A stretch of 21,424 nt of DNA from Clostridium sp. AM58-1XD (GTDB lineage: Bacteria > Bacillota > Clostridia > Lachnospirales > Lachnospiraceae): assembly GCF_003464085.1 (NCBI RefSeq), contig NZ_QSDR01000049.1, positions 1 to 21,424 on the forward strand, written 5' to 3'. Shown here in pieces: positions 1-6,769 of this stretch; the stretch's first letter is position 1; every line of letters starts with the position of its first letter. A model generated the notes under the pieces. It saw only the letters and a list, made by a program, of their open reading frames with translations, was not told the origin of the DNA and made no database searches. Made by a program: the position numbers and the translations under genes.

Positions 1-150
1 GGAATATAGTTGCTCATAAAATGTCCTTCTACTGCTGTCAGAAGGAGACATAACCGTATCACTAATATATGAAAGAGTAAATATCAACTGTGCGAAAGTA
101 AATTCCACTGGGGAATATGGGAGCGGAATTTAAAATTTCATTTTAGGGAA
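1..150 (+). repeat. Left copy of a dispersed inverted repeat; tail of a small gene plus decayed hairpin
   Basis: This stretch matches the reverse complement of 18897-19046 over about 150 bp, including an identical 26-bp block (68-93 against 18954-18979) and an identical block around the TACTGCTGTCAGAAGGA segment. Its first 53 bases read as the C-terminus of a small protein (..KMSFYCCQKET, stop at 53-55), equivalent to ..KISLYCCQKER in the right copy. Downstream, TAAATTCC (99-106) can pair with GGAATTTA (125-132). This is a weakened version of the hairpin that in the right copy is followed by a T run. It is probably the 3' end of a mobile or multicopy gene cut by the window edge; the family is not recognised. 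Confidence 0.7.
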
Positions 151-173
151 ACGCTGTAATGCTCCTGAATGAT

Positions 174-202
174 TTGCAAACGCAGTATAAATATGGTAAA
201 AT
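174..202 (+). promoter_or_regulatory. Sigma-A promoter for the 134-aa protein
   Basis: TTGCAA at 174-179, a 17-bp spacer and TAAAAT at 197-202, with TGG just before the -10 giving an extended -10. It lies 43 bp upstream of the ATG at 246, which is preceded by a GAAGGA ribosome binding site. Confidence 0.6.
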
Positions 203-245
203 GTAGTTACATTGGTAAATTCCAGAAGAAAGAAGGAATGCGTTT

Positions 246-650
246 ATGGAGAAAGAAGTATTGGATTATGTAGTAGAGAAGACAAACGAGATGATGAATG
301 CAGCAACATGCAGCAGTGAAGCAAAAGCTGCAGCACAGGCCTGGCTGGATGCGGTTGGAACTGCAGGGGAAGCGGAAGAAACGAAAAAATACATAGCTGA
401 GCTGGAAGCGGATATTATGCCGATTGACAGTTTAATCGCTTTTGCAGAATCCGATGCCGGAAGTCATGTTTTTGGGGCTGAGACGGCCAAGAATGTTGCT
501 GCTCATGCAAAAGAAATCAAAGCGGCCGGGGCAAAATACTGTGACTGTCATGCAAAAGAAATCAAAGCGGCCGGGGCAAAATACTGTGACTGTCCAGCTT
601 GTGCAGCCGTAGAGGCGATTCTTAATAAGAAGGCCGAAATTCTCAAATAA
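246..650 (+). CDS. Small cysteine-containing helical protein with internal duplication
   Basis: A 134-residue soluble, acidic, alanine-rich and probably helical protein, with no signal peptide or membrane segment. The C-terminal part has a CDCPAC cluster (C114, C116, C119) that could bind metal or form a redox site. Residues 87-101 (HAKEIKAAGAKYCDC) are repeated exactly at 102-116, adding a second CDC pair (C99, C101). Without the duplication the protein would be about 119 residues. Similar small clostridial proteins have, from memory, been given a misleading heat-shock or Hsp90 label; nothing here resembles Hsp90 and I assign no function. It has its own promoter and a terminator at 779-815, so it is probably monocistronic. 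Start is the ATG at 246 behind a good ribosome binding site. Confidence 0.85.
   Translation: MEKEVLDYVVEKTNEMMNAATCSSEAKAAAQAWLDAVGTAGEAEETKKYIAELEADIMPIDSLIAFAESDAGSHVFGAETAKNVAAHAKEIKAAGAKYCDCHAKEIKAAGAKYCDCPACAAVEAILNKKAEILK
504..593 (+). repeat. Perfect 45-bp tandem duplication inside the CDS
   Basis: 504-548 and 549-593 are identical 45-bp units, so 15 codons are duplicated in frame. The lack of any silent difference between the units argues that the event is recent. Confidence 0.97.
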
Positions 651-778
651 GAAAAGAAGGCGAACGGAGAAGATCGGGCACTGCGGGAAAGGAAAAGAAC
701 AGAAAATAACAGAAAGCAAGATGTAAATACTAGAAATTTAAATGCTAGAAGTTTATTTGTCATATGGAAAATTTCATG

Positions 779-815
779 GCAAGGTGTGAAGTAAAAGCTA
801 AGCACCTTGCTTTTT
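779..815 (+). terminator. Rho-independent terminator after the 134-aa protein
   Basis: GCAAGGTG (779-786) pairs with CACCTTGC (803-810) across a 16-nt loop and is followed by TTTTT (811-815). Confidence 0.85.
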
Positions 816-918
816 GATTTTCCAAATCAGACAAATAAAGGAGTAAAAGGTAATGAGAACAGTAACAGAGAAGTGAGTAACATTAGGAAAATAATAAGAT
901 GGTCTTCGCAGCCAGCAG

Positions 919-947
919 TTGAAAATTAAGACTTCATATTGTAAAAT
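919..947 (+). promoter_or_regulatory. Promoter for the DUF4317 gene
   Basis: TTGAAA at 919-924, 17-bp spacer and TAAAAT at 942-947, about 50 bp ahead of the ATG at 1000. Confidence 0.6.
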
Positions 948-999
948 AATGTGTATAAATCTGATTAATAATTAATAACAGAAAAGGAATCGACTGACA

Positions 1000-1620
1000 A
1001 TGATAAACAGAGAAGACATGCTGGAGCTGACAAGGCGGATGACCGTTGCCCGAACATCCTTTACACGGATGGCCGGATGCTATGTGGACAAAGATGGGGA
1101 TTTTGACGGGAGCTTTAATACTAATTTCCTGAAGTTATCGGCAGCGGAGAGAACAAGAAATCTGAAACTGGCAAAGGAAATCCCTTTTTCCAACACAAAT
1201 GTCAATTTAGTAAAATATGAATTTGATCAGAACGCGCGGAAACCTGGAAGCATGTGGCAGCTTCTTATGGCAATGAAAGAGTGCGGTTTGAAAAACGACG
1301 CCCTGATGGATACATTTTATGATGTTGTCATGGAAACATATCATGCTCATAAAGAGTATGCGATCCTGATATTTCACGACCGTTATGATATCCCGGTTAA
1401 AACGTCTGACGGGGAAAGGCTGTGGGATTCCGAAGAAGTGTTTGAATATATCATTTGTGCAGTGTGTCCGCTGACCGGAGAGTATGAACCTGGAAATCCA
1501 GAGTGTGGTTTTTTATTTCCTGCCTTTACAGACAGGAGCGGGGATCTGAATCACATTGCTGTATATCAGGCGGATATAAACAGACCGCATAAAGAGATCA
1601 TGAATATCCTGGGTATATGA
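1000..1620 (+). CDS. DUF4317 family protein, short form
   Basis: A 206-residue protein matching the N-terminal half of the DUF4317 family as I know it from Clostridia. Recognisable landmarks are RMAGCYVDKDGD near residue 24, LLMAMKECGLKNDALMDTFY near 88, ILIFHDRYDIPVKTSDGE near 123, the ICAVCPLTGEYEP segment near 152 and GFLFPAFTDRSGD near 169. Family members are usually around 400 residues; this one stops about 20 residues after the GFLFPAF block, so the C-terminal half is absent. The stop is clean and no obvious continuation exists in another frame, so this may be a genuine short paralogue or an old truncation. Function of the family is unknown. The ATG at 1000 has an AAAGGA site 11 bases upstream. 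Confidence 0.8.
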   Translation: MINREDMLELTRRMTVARTSFTRMAGCYVDKDGDFDGSFNTNFLKLSAAERTRNLKLAKEIPFSNTNVNLVKYEFDQNARKPGSMWQLLMAMKECGLKNDALMDTFYDVVMETYHAHKEYAILIFHDRYDIPVKTSDGERLWDSEEVFEYIICAVCPLTGEYEPGNPECGFLFPAFTDRSGDLNHIAVYQADINRPHKEIMNILGI

Positions 1621-1699
1621 TCATGTATGTTTTTTTCCTAGAATCAATCCAAACAACTTCAAGATGGACAGGATACACTAATTGCAGTCCTGGAAGCGC

Positions 1700-1743
1700 A
1701 AAAACATACCAAAAACATACCAAAAACATACCAAAAACATACT
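1700..1743 (+). repeat. Four tandem 11-bp units (AAAAACATACC)
   Basis: Units at 1700-1710, 1711-1721 and 1722-1732 are identical; the fourth (1733-1743) ends in T instead of C. The array sits 20 bp before the terminator hairpin. It has no spacers, so it is not a CRISPR array. Confidence 0.9.
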
Positions 1744-1762
1744 ACCAAACGTAAACGAATCC

Positions 1763-1788
1763 AAAGCCCCTAATTTGGGGGCTTTTTT
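1763..1788 (+). terminator. Rho-independent terminator
   Basis: AAAGCCCC (1763-1770), loop TAATTT, then GGGGGCTTT (1777-1785), running into a T stretch to 1788. It probably ends the DUF4317 transcript. Confidence 0.85.
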
Positions 1789-1954
1789 AACTTACAGTCA
1801 ACAAAAGATTTATCTTCTTAAAGTGACTGAAAAGCAAAGAGCAGTAAGACATTTCGAATACTTACGCAAAAATTCACCCCCTAATTTTTTCTTTCCAAAA
1901 AATATGGATTATGATAAGATATCAGTCAGGGAGAGGATACAGGATTATACATAT

Positions 1955-1988
1955 AACTATTCGCGAAAGAATAGTTTAACGAATAGTT
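1955..1988. repeat. Palindromic cluster: AACTATTC plus two GAATAGTT copies
   Basis: AACTATTC (1955-1962) and GAATAGTT (1969-1976) form an inverted repeat with a 6-nt loop, followed after TAAC by another GAATAGTT (1981-1988). It could be an operator for the TtcA-like gene that starts 170 bp downstream, or alternative RNA pairing. No regulator is identified. Confidence 0.6.
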
Positions 1989-2160
1989 AAGTCAGAAATC
2001 GAATTATATTGAATTTAGTTCATATGATCCGGCTTTCCATCATTCGTGCCGTTTCATGTGCTCTTTTTTGTTAACTGTTTCGTATTGCTGCTCTTTTAAT
2101 ACGGAATATGAAGATACTCTAAGCCTAAATAAAAATATTATGCCAGAAAGGTTATTTATT

Positions 2161-2883
2161 ATGGATTTACAACGTTTAATGAGCTTGACTCGTCAGGCTG
2201 TCGATAAATATCAAATGATTAAGGACGGCGATCATATCGCTGTCGGTATTTCAGGCGGCAAGGACAGCCTGACACTTCTCTACGCTCTTCATGGTCTTAT
2301 GCGGTTCTATCCTAAGAAATATACGCTCACAGCGATTACTGTAGATCTGGGCCTGGGAAATATGGCTTTAGACCCTGTTAAAACGCTCTGTAACGAACTT
2401 TCTGTCCCTTATGTAATAATACCCACAGAGATAGGTAAAATTCTCTTTGAGACCAGAAAAGAATCAAATCCTTGTTCCCTGTGTGCGAAAATGCGTAAGG
2501 GCGCGTTAAATGAACAGGCCAAAAAACTAGGCTGCAACAAGATTGCCTACGCTCATCACCGTGAAGACCTGATCGAAACTATGCTGATGTCATTGATTTA
2601 CGAAGGGCGATTTCATTCATTTTCTCCAAATACATATTTGGACCGTATGGATTTGACAGTAATCCGTCCGATGATATTTATACCGGAAGCGGATGTAATC
2701 GGTTTTCAGCATAAATATCATCTTCCGGTATGCAAAAATCCATGTCCAATGGATGGCCGAACAAAGCGGGAATATGTGAAAGAATTAACAAAACAGTTAG
2801 AGCGTGAAAATCCAGGTGTTAAAAGCAGACTTTTTCACGCTATTGTCGATGGAAATATTCAAGGATGGCCTCAAAATATCTGA
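2161..2883 (+). CDS. TtcA-like PP-loop ATPase, probable tRNA 2-thiolation enzyme
   Basis: A 240-residue N-type ATP pyrophosphatase. The PP-loop SGGKDS is at residues 31-36. A CSLC pair (C105, C108) and a later CPMDG segment (C195) match the three-cysteine layout that holds the iron-sulphur cluster in TtcA-type tRNA thiolases, and AYAHHREDLIETMLM (129-143) resembles the conserved GHH..D.AET block. Enzymes of this group adenylate a tRNA base and replace oxygen with sulphur; the exact base modified here cannot be read from sequence, so TtcA-like is safer than a gene name. An upstream ATG at 2056 would add 35 unconserved residues; ATG 2161 has an AAAGG site and matches family N-termini. It stands alone between two intergenic regions. 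Confidence 0.88.
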   Translation: MDLQRLMSLTRQAVDKYQMIKDGDHIAVGISGGKDSLTLLYALHGLMRFYPKKYTLTAITVDLGLGNMALDPVKTLCNELSVPYVIIPTEIGKILFETRKESNPCSLCAKMRKGALNEQAKKLGCNKIAYAHHREDLIETMLMSLIYEGRFHSFSPNTYLDRMDLTVIRPMIFIPEADVIGFQHKYHLPVCKNPCPMDGRTKREYVKELTKQLERENPGVKSRLFHAIVDGNIQGWPQNI

Positions 2884-2939
2884 TCTGAATGTCTCATAGG
2901 AATTTAAATGTTGTATTATATTAATTTGTATGAAATATA

Positions 2940-2957
2940 GTCAAAATATGGTCAAAA
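2940..2957 (+). promoter_or_regulatory. Direct repeat GTCAAAA spaced one helical turn, upstream of the recombinase
   Basis: GTCAAAA occurs at 2940-2946 and 2951-2957, starts 11 bp apart, about 30 bp before the recombinase ATG. Such spacing suits a protein binding on one DNA face, but AT-rich sequence makes chance likely. Confidence 0.25.
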
Positions 2958-2985
2958 AGTCTTTGAAAAAAGGAGTTTTATCGTT

Positions 2986-4050
2986 ATGAGTCAATTACCC
3001 TATCATGAACAGGAAGATGTCAAAAATATCAAAAAACTTCGTAATATGATCAAAGCGCTCCCACTCTTCTGCTCTGATTTCTTTCGTGGAATCGAACAAA
3101 GAACCTCTTCCCGTACAAGAATCGCTTATGCATATGATCTTGGAGTTTTTTTCGATTTCCTGAAAAGGGAAAATCCCCAGCTTTCTAAGCTGGATATATC
3201 TGAAATTACGCTGGATCATCTGGACAATCTTACGGTTACTGATCTGGAAGAATATATGGAGTACCTAAAATACCGTTTCAACGAAAGAAATCAGGAAGTA
3301 ATCAATAAAGAACGCGGTATTATGAGAAAAATCTCTTCTCTCAAAAGTTTTTATAATTATTTTTACAGAAATGAAAAAATAAGAAATAATCCAGCTGCGC
3401 TGGTACAGCTTCCCAAACTCCACGAAAAAGAAATTATTCGGCTGGATGTAGACGAGGTTGCTTTGCTGCTGGATGAGGTTGAACAGGGTGAGGCACTGAC
3501 AAAAAAGCAAAAGAGTTTTCATGATAAAACAAAAATCCGTGATCTGGCACTTCTTACTCTCCTGCTCGGTACGGGAATCCGGGTGTCTGAGTGTGTTGGG
3601 CTTGATATATCCGATATTGATTTTAAAAATGGCGGTATACGAATCCATAGAAAAGGTGGAAAAGAGGTGACGGTCTATTTCGGGGATGAAGTTGAGAATG
3701 CGCTGCTCGATTATCTGGATGAGCGGAAACATATAGTTCCGGAAGAAGGCCATGAAGATGCCCTTTTCCTCTCTCTTCAAAGGAAACGAATGGCTGTGCG
3801 CAGTGTCGAAAATCTTGTTAAAAAGTATGCAAAAATAATCAGCCCTTTAAAAAAAATAACTCCTCATAAACTGAGGAGTACTTATGGTACAAATCTTTAT
3901 CGCGAAACGGGTGATATCTATCTAGTGGCTGATGTACTTGGCCATTCGGATGTTAATACAACAAAAAAGCATTACGCTGCTCTGGAAGATGAACGGAGAA
4001 GGAGCGCAAGAAATAAAGTCGTTTTAAGAGAAAAGGATATCTTTGACTAA
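2986..4050 (+). CDS. Tyrosine recombinase (XerC/XerD-like integrase)
   Basis: A 354-residue site-specific recombinase. The N-terminal SAM-like core-binding domain is roughly residues 25-140; the catalytic domain follows. All catalytic residues are visible: R199 in GTGIRVSE, K226 (or K223) in the beta-hairpin HRKGGKEV, H294 and R297 in HKLR, H320 in VLGH, and nucleophile Y330 in KKHYAALED. It is longer than XerC/XerD (about 300), with an extended N-terminus and C-terminal tail. No excisionase, attachment-site pair or phage genes are nearby, and it shares a terminator with the small gene 86 bp downstream, so a housekeeping or domesticated role is as likely as an active mobile element. RBS AAAAGGAG is 10 bases before the ATG. 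Confidence 0.93.
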   Translation: MSQLPYHEQEDVKNIKKLRNMIKALPLFCSDFFRGIEQRTSSRTRIAYAYDLGVFFDFLKRENPQLSKLDISEITLDHLDNLTVTDLEEYMEYLKYRFNERNQEVINKERGIMRKISSLKSFYNYFYRNEKIRNNPAALVQLPKLHEKEIIRLDVDEVALLLDEVEQGEALTKKQKSFHDKTKIRDLALLTLLLGTGIRVSECVGLDISDIDFKNGGIRIHRKGGKEVTVYFGDEVENALLDYLDERKHIVPEEGHEDALFLSLQRKRMAVRSVENLVKKYAKIISPLKKITPHKLRSTYGTNLYRETGDIYLVADVLGHSDVNTTKKHYAALEDERRRSARNKVVLREKDIFD

Positions 4051-4136
4051 TTCATCTAACTAGCTCTTCCACCTTCTTCCTGCATACTTTAGCCAGCGGT
4101 ACAAAAACTATTACCAGACAAAGGAGGTAACAGCTT

Positions 4137-4349
4137 ATGGCAAAAGCAGGAATGAGACGGCCAAGTCCTTATGACCCGGACAATCACGGAACCGAAAATC
4201 ATCAGAAAATGCATCGGCCGAAGAACGAACAGGCTCAGGTTCCTGAAATTCAGGGCGCAGCCAAAAACGGCAATGCGAAAGCTGGCCCTATTAATGCCCC
4301 CAACTGGGCTAGGGAGGATTATAAAACAGGTGGCAATGATCTTAGATGA
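4137..4349 (+). CDS. Small basic, probably disordered protein
   Basis: A 70-residue protein rich in Pro, Asn, Lys and Gly, with no hydrophobic core, so it is probably intrinsically disordered or folds only on a partner. The start is convincing: AAAGGAGG at 4121-4128 lies nine bases before the ATG. The opening MAKAGMRRPSPYDPDNHG and the later VPEIQGAAKNGNAKAGPI segments look like conserved motifs of a small Lachnospiraceae family, but I do not know its function. Its position between the recombinase and their apparent shared terminator at 4391 suggests co-transcription. An overlapping 61-codon frame at 4171 has no ribosome binding site and is a shadow. Confidence 0.75.
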   Translation: MAKAGMRRPSPYDPDNHGTENHQKMHRPKNEQAQVPEIQGAAKNGNAKAGPINAPNWAREDYKTGGNDLR

Positions 4350-4390
4350 TGAATAGACTGGATTAAAAATTCTATAAATCGTAAGTCTGT

Positions 4391-4422
4391 GGCGGGAAAG
4401 CATTTCCCGCCTTTGCTTTATT
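4391..4422 (+). terminator. Rho-independent terminator after the recombinase unit
   Basis: GGCGGGAAA (4391-4399) pairs perfectly with TTTCCCGCC (4403-4411) across a 3-nt loop and is followed by TTTGCTTTATT. Confidence 0.9.
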
Positions 4423-4500
4423 CCTCATGAAGGGATTATTAAAAGCAGGAAAGGGATTCCGAATGTAATCATCAATTCCAATATAATTACAAATTTAGCA

Positions 4501-5028
4501 TTATTCTTTACTGTTTACTTTCTGGTCTTCCTGCTTAACAGGATCTACAATGGTTTCGATCCCTTCAATGCCTATTTCCAACAGCTTCTGCTTTGTAATG
4601 ACAAAGTGCATCTCCGTCATTCTGCGGAATTCTGCGGAAAAAGCCTCGTCGTCTCTTCGAATAAGACTTTCTGAAAGTGCCTTTGACATGGACGGCCATT
4701 CCGGGACTTCCATATCACCGGTCTCCGAAAGGCGCAGTACGCTTCCGTTTAATAGTAAAAGGGTTATTTTGCTGTAAACATCACGTATGGTTTTCAGCGG
4801 GCAATAACGGACAATGATCTGAAGGCATACGCTGATTGTTGCCACCATGGAAGCCTTCTGGTCGTTTTTGGATAAAGCATTTATAATTGCATTTCGTGTC
4901 TCATGAGGACATTGTAAAAGCGTATACTGCAGCACGTCTTCACATGTAAACGCCAGAAGCTGAAGTGCTTCCAGAAATGTTTTTAAATTACTGCCGATGT
5001 TTAGGCTCTCGAGCTGTATAGGATTGAA
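4501..5028 (-). pseudogene. C-terminal tail of the GntR-type regulator, out of frame
   Basis: The frame is open from 5028 down to the stop at 4501 and overlaps the end of the upstream regulator by 28 bp. Within it the first possible start is a GTG at 4935, giving 144 residues, but no ribosome binding site precedes it, and the unstarted stretch before it (LNIGSNLKTFLEALQLLAFTC) reads as ordinary helical coding sequence. The simplest reading is that this tail belonged to the regulator at 5001-5984 and was split off by a one-base deletion between 5001 and 5028. The helical effector-like region then continues to EDQKVNSKE at the end. If instead translated from GTG 4935 it would be a separate small protein of unknown function. 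Confidence 0.65.
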
Positions 5029-5984
5029 TCATCTCCGCGGCAGACTACACGCGTTCCGATTCCGTTGTATGTCCTTACAATTCCTAATTTATTCAGTAAT
5101 CCTATCATACGGCGTATGGTAATCTCAGAAACGTGGTATATATCAGCTAAAATAACCCCATTTGGCAAAAGTTCGCCAACAGGATAAATTTCCTGATTAA
5201 TCTTACAGATCATATCGACCGCGATAATATCACAGTATTTTGTACGGCCTTTGTGAGGCCCCCAGGAAAACTCATTCTGACGAATATCGGTTATCATCTG
5301 GCAAGATTCATTCAGATATCGATCGATCTCACAGAAAAACAGCTGCTCCATTTTTTTCAAAATCTGTTTCCCATTTGTATAATTCTTCTTCTGGCATTCT
5401 TTCAAACTCTGCAGAAACAGTTCGTTTAGGTATTTCAAAAGGGTACTTGCGTTCTCATCACCATGCTGTTTATATAAAATATCATTGTAGGCACTTCCGA
5501 TTAAGGTGCCAAAATCCGAAAAAAGGCTTAATGCGATCTGGTTTCCAAGTCCGCGAATCGACTTGTCAAACAAATAATGTAATCTTTTCTCATAATATAT
5601 ATGATTTCTGCCATCTGTCAGGTGCAGTATATCTCCCTCTTCTTTTATATGATGAAGACCTTGCATACAAAGGGACGGAGAAATCAGTCGGATCGCCGTA
5701 CTCAAATCGGCCAGAGTGCTGATACGCTGCTTAAAATCAGTACTGTTCAGATAATCTTCATATGGTTTAGCCAGTATAACTGTCTCTTTTCCGCGGCAGA
5801 GCCTTATAAACCCATCTTTTTCGAGATCTTTGAGAGCTCTTTGCACAGGACAATAGGAAACCCTATGCCAGTCGGCAATTTCTTGCGCAGAGGGAAATCG
5901 ATCGCCGTCCTGAAAAAAGCCCAATTGAATTTTGTTAGCAAGGTTTCGGTAAATCATCTGTTGGTGACTGTTTAATTGAGACAT
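5001..5984 (-). CDS. Transcriptional regulator with two GntR-type winged helices
   Basis: A 327-residue DNA-binding protein. Residues about 8-75 form a GntR winged helix (IQLGFFQDGDRFPSAQEIAD, then VQRALKDLEKDGFIRLCRGK). A helical middle section follows, and a second GntR-like winged helix lies at about 248-318 (IYPVGELLPNGVILADIYHV, then TIRRMIGLLNKLGIVRTYNG). Two such domains in one chain is unusual for GntR proteins, which usually pair one with an effector domain. The frame ends just after the second domain while an open helical tail continues in another frame, so the protein is probably truncated. ATG 5984 has AAAGGAGG seven bases upstream and a TATAAT at 6013-6008. Target and ligand are unknown. 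Confidence 0.85.
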   Translation of the reverse strand: MSQLNSHQQMIYRNLANKIQLGFFQDGDRFPSAQEIADWHRVSYCPVQRALKDLEKDGFIRLCRGKETVILAKPYEDYLNSTDFKQRISTLADLSTAIRLISPSLCMQGLHHIKEEGDILHLTDGRNHIYYEKRLHYLFDKSIRGLGNQIALSLFSDFGTLIGSAYNDILYKQHGDENASTLLKYLNELFLQSLKECQKKNYTNGKQILKKMEQLFFCEIDRYLNESCQMITDIRQNEFSWGPHKGRTKYCDIIAVDMICKINQEIYPVGELLPNGVILADIYHVSEITIRRMIGLLNKLGIVRTYNGIGTRVVCRGDDSILYSSRA

Positions 5985-6007
5985 TTTGGCCTCCTTTCAT
6001 CGGATTT

Positions 6008-6013
6008 ATTATA
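6008..6013 (-). promoter_or_regulatory. -10 element upstream of the GntR-type regulator
   Basis: TATAAT on the minus strand, 24 bp before the ATG at 5984. No good -35 at the standard distance, so regulation by an activator or an unusual promoter is possible. Confidence 0.4.
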
Positions 6014-6251
6014 CCTTGATTAACAGAAAAATTCCATAAAAATATTCAGATCTCAGGGGCGGTTATTAAAAAAACACTTTCTAATTATGGTTCTTCCGCA
6101 AATACTGCCCTGCAAATAACAATAATAATAATGAAGGACCGCCTATCTGAGAAAAATAAGCGGCCACGTTTTATCATATTATATTGTCAACAGAATTGTA
6201 TGATCTCCATGATTTTACATCGGATTACAAAATAAATCATGTAGGAATCAT

Positions 6252-6572
6252 TCATTCTGTGCTAATATCATGACTGGCTCTGCTGTCTTCAAAATATACG
6301 ACAGTCAGATACTGCCCTGTATGGATTGTATCATTTTTTAACCGATTCATAGAACGCAGTTCGTCTACATATTCGTCCGTACTCATACGGCTGTTCTCCC
6401 TATATTCACCTGCAATGCTCCAAAGGCTGTCTCCATCTTTAATCTGTATGCTTTTGTAATATCGGGAAAAACGGCCCTGCTCCTCTCCTGCCATCGCATT
6501 AAAAATGGAATGACCGAAGAATACAGAGCTTGTGATTGTAATAACTGTAAGCAGCCATAATAACCTCTTCAT
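6252..6572 (-). CDS. yneA: YneA-like LysM cell-division suppressor
   Basis: A 106-residue protein with an N-terminal hydrophobic segment (residues 4-26, single membrane anchor or signal) and a C-terminal LysM peptidoglycan-binding domain (about 39-94: IQIKDGDSLWSIAGEYRE ... LRSMNRLKNDTIHTGQYLTV). Size, architecture and divergent placement next to lexA match YneA of Bacillus, an SOS-induced inhibitor of septation. Its promoter is a perfect sigma-A consensus with one LexA box inside the spacer and another downstream of the -10, so it should be tightly repressed and strongly induced by DNA damage. Sequence identity with Bacillus YneA cannot be judged here; the assignment rests on architecture and context. 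RBS GAGGAG precedes ATG 6572. Confidence 0.85.
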   Translation of the reverse strand: MKRLLWLLTVITITSSVFFGHSIFNAMAGEEQGRFSRYYKSIQIKDGDSLWSIAGEYRENSRMSTDEYVDELRSMNRLKNDTIHTGQYLTVVYFEDSRASHDISTE

Positions 6573-6615
6573 AATTCTCGTTTCTCCTCTCTATGATAGA
6601 TAGAACATGTTATCG

Positions 6616-6665
6616 GAACACATGTTCTTTTTTGTAATTCTATTATAAAATCAGAACACACGTTT
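6616..6665. promoter_or_regulatory. Two LexA boxes controlling yneA
   Basis: GAACACATGTTC (6616-6627) is an exact GAAC-N4-GTTC palindrome just downstream of the yneA -10. GAACACACGTTT (6654-6665) lies in the spacer of the yneA promoter and abuts its -35. Confidence 0.88.
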
Positions 6666-6670
6666 GTCAA
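6642..6670 (-). promoter_or_regulatory. Perfect consensus yneA promoter
   Basis: Minus strand TTGACA (6670-6665), exactly 17 bp, TATAAT (6647-6642). Both hexamers are exact consensus, as suits a gene held off by a repressor. Confidence 0.88.
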
Positions 6671-6690
6671 GACCGTTTTCGATAATTTTC

Positions 6691-6725
6691 GAACAAAGGT
6701 TTGCATTTTTTCGGAACATATGTTA
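6691..6725. promoter_or_regulatory. Two LexA boxes controlling lexA
   Basis: CGAACAAAGGTTTG (core 6691-6702) just upstream of the lexA -35 and GAACATATGTTA (6714-6725) within the lexA promoter spacer. Both fit the Gram-positive SOS consensus GAAC-N4-GTTY, with one deviation in the last. Confidence 0.82.
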
Positions 6726-6729
6726 CTAT
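6701..6729 (+). promoter_or_regulatory. Probable lexA promoter
   Basis: TTGCAT (6701-6706), 17-bp spacer and TACTAT (6724-6729), weaker than the yneA promoter and covered by LexA boxes, consistent with autoregulation. Confidence 0.55.
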
Positions 6730-6769
6730 ATATTACATAATCAGAATAGAGGTTCGAGGAGGTTTTCAT

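Larger units (their letters stand above)
651..999. other. Intergenic region with one terminator and one promoter
   Basis: No gene was seen between the 134-aa protein and the DUF4317 gene. It contains the terminator at 779-815 and the promoter at 919-947. The purine-rich 650-720 segment has no open frame of useful length. Confidence 0.6.
1621..2160. other. 540-bp intergenic region with repeats and a terminator
   Basis: No supported gene. It holds an 11-bp tandem repeat (1700-1743), a strong terminator (1763-1788) and a three-copy GAATAGTT palindromic cluster (1955-1988). A 102-codon open frame across 1682-1990 starts in the tandem repeat and runs through the terminator, so it is not credible. 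Confidence 0.6.

Noticed and set aside
1700..1743. Possible CRISPR array
   Set aside because: Units are 11 bp and contiguous, with no spacers and no cas genes nearby.
1682..1990. 102-codon plus-strand frame
   Set aside because: It begins in the 11-bp tandem repeats and reads through a strong terminator and a palindromic cluster; low-complexity product, no ribosome binding site.
2056..2160. N-terminal extension of the TtcA-like protein
   Set aside because: The extra 35 residues are unconserved in character; ATG 2161 has a ribosome binding site and family-like start.
3265..3780. 171-codon frame antisense to the recombinase
   Set aside because: Shadow of a complete tyrosine recombinase with all catalytic residues.
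6701..6769. N-terminal extension of LexA
   Set aside because: It would translate the LexA box and promoter; the ATG at 6770 has GAGGAGG at the right distance.
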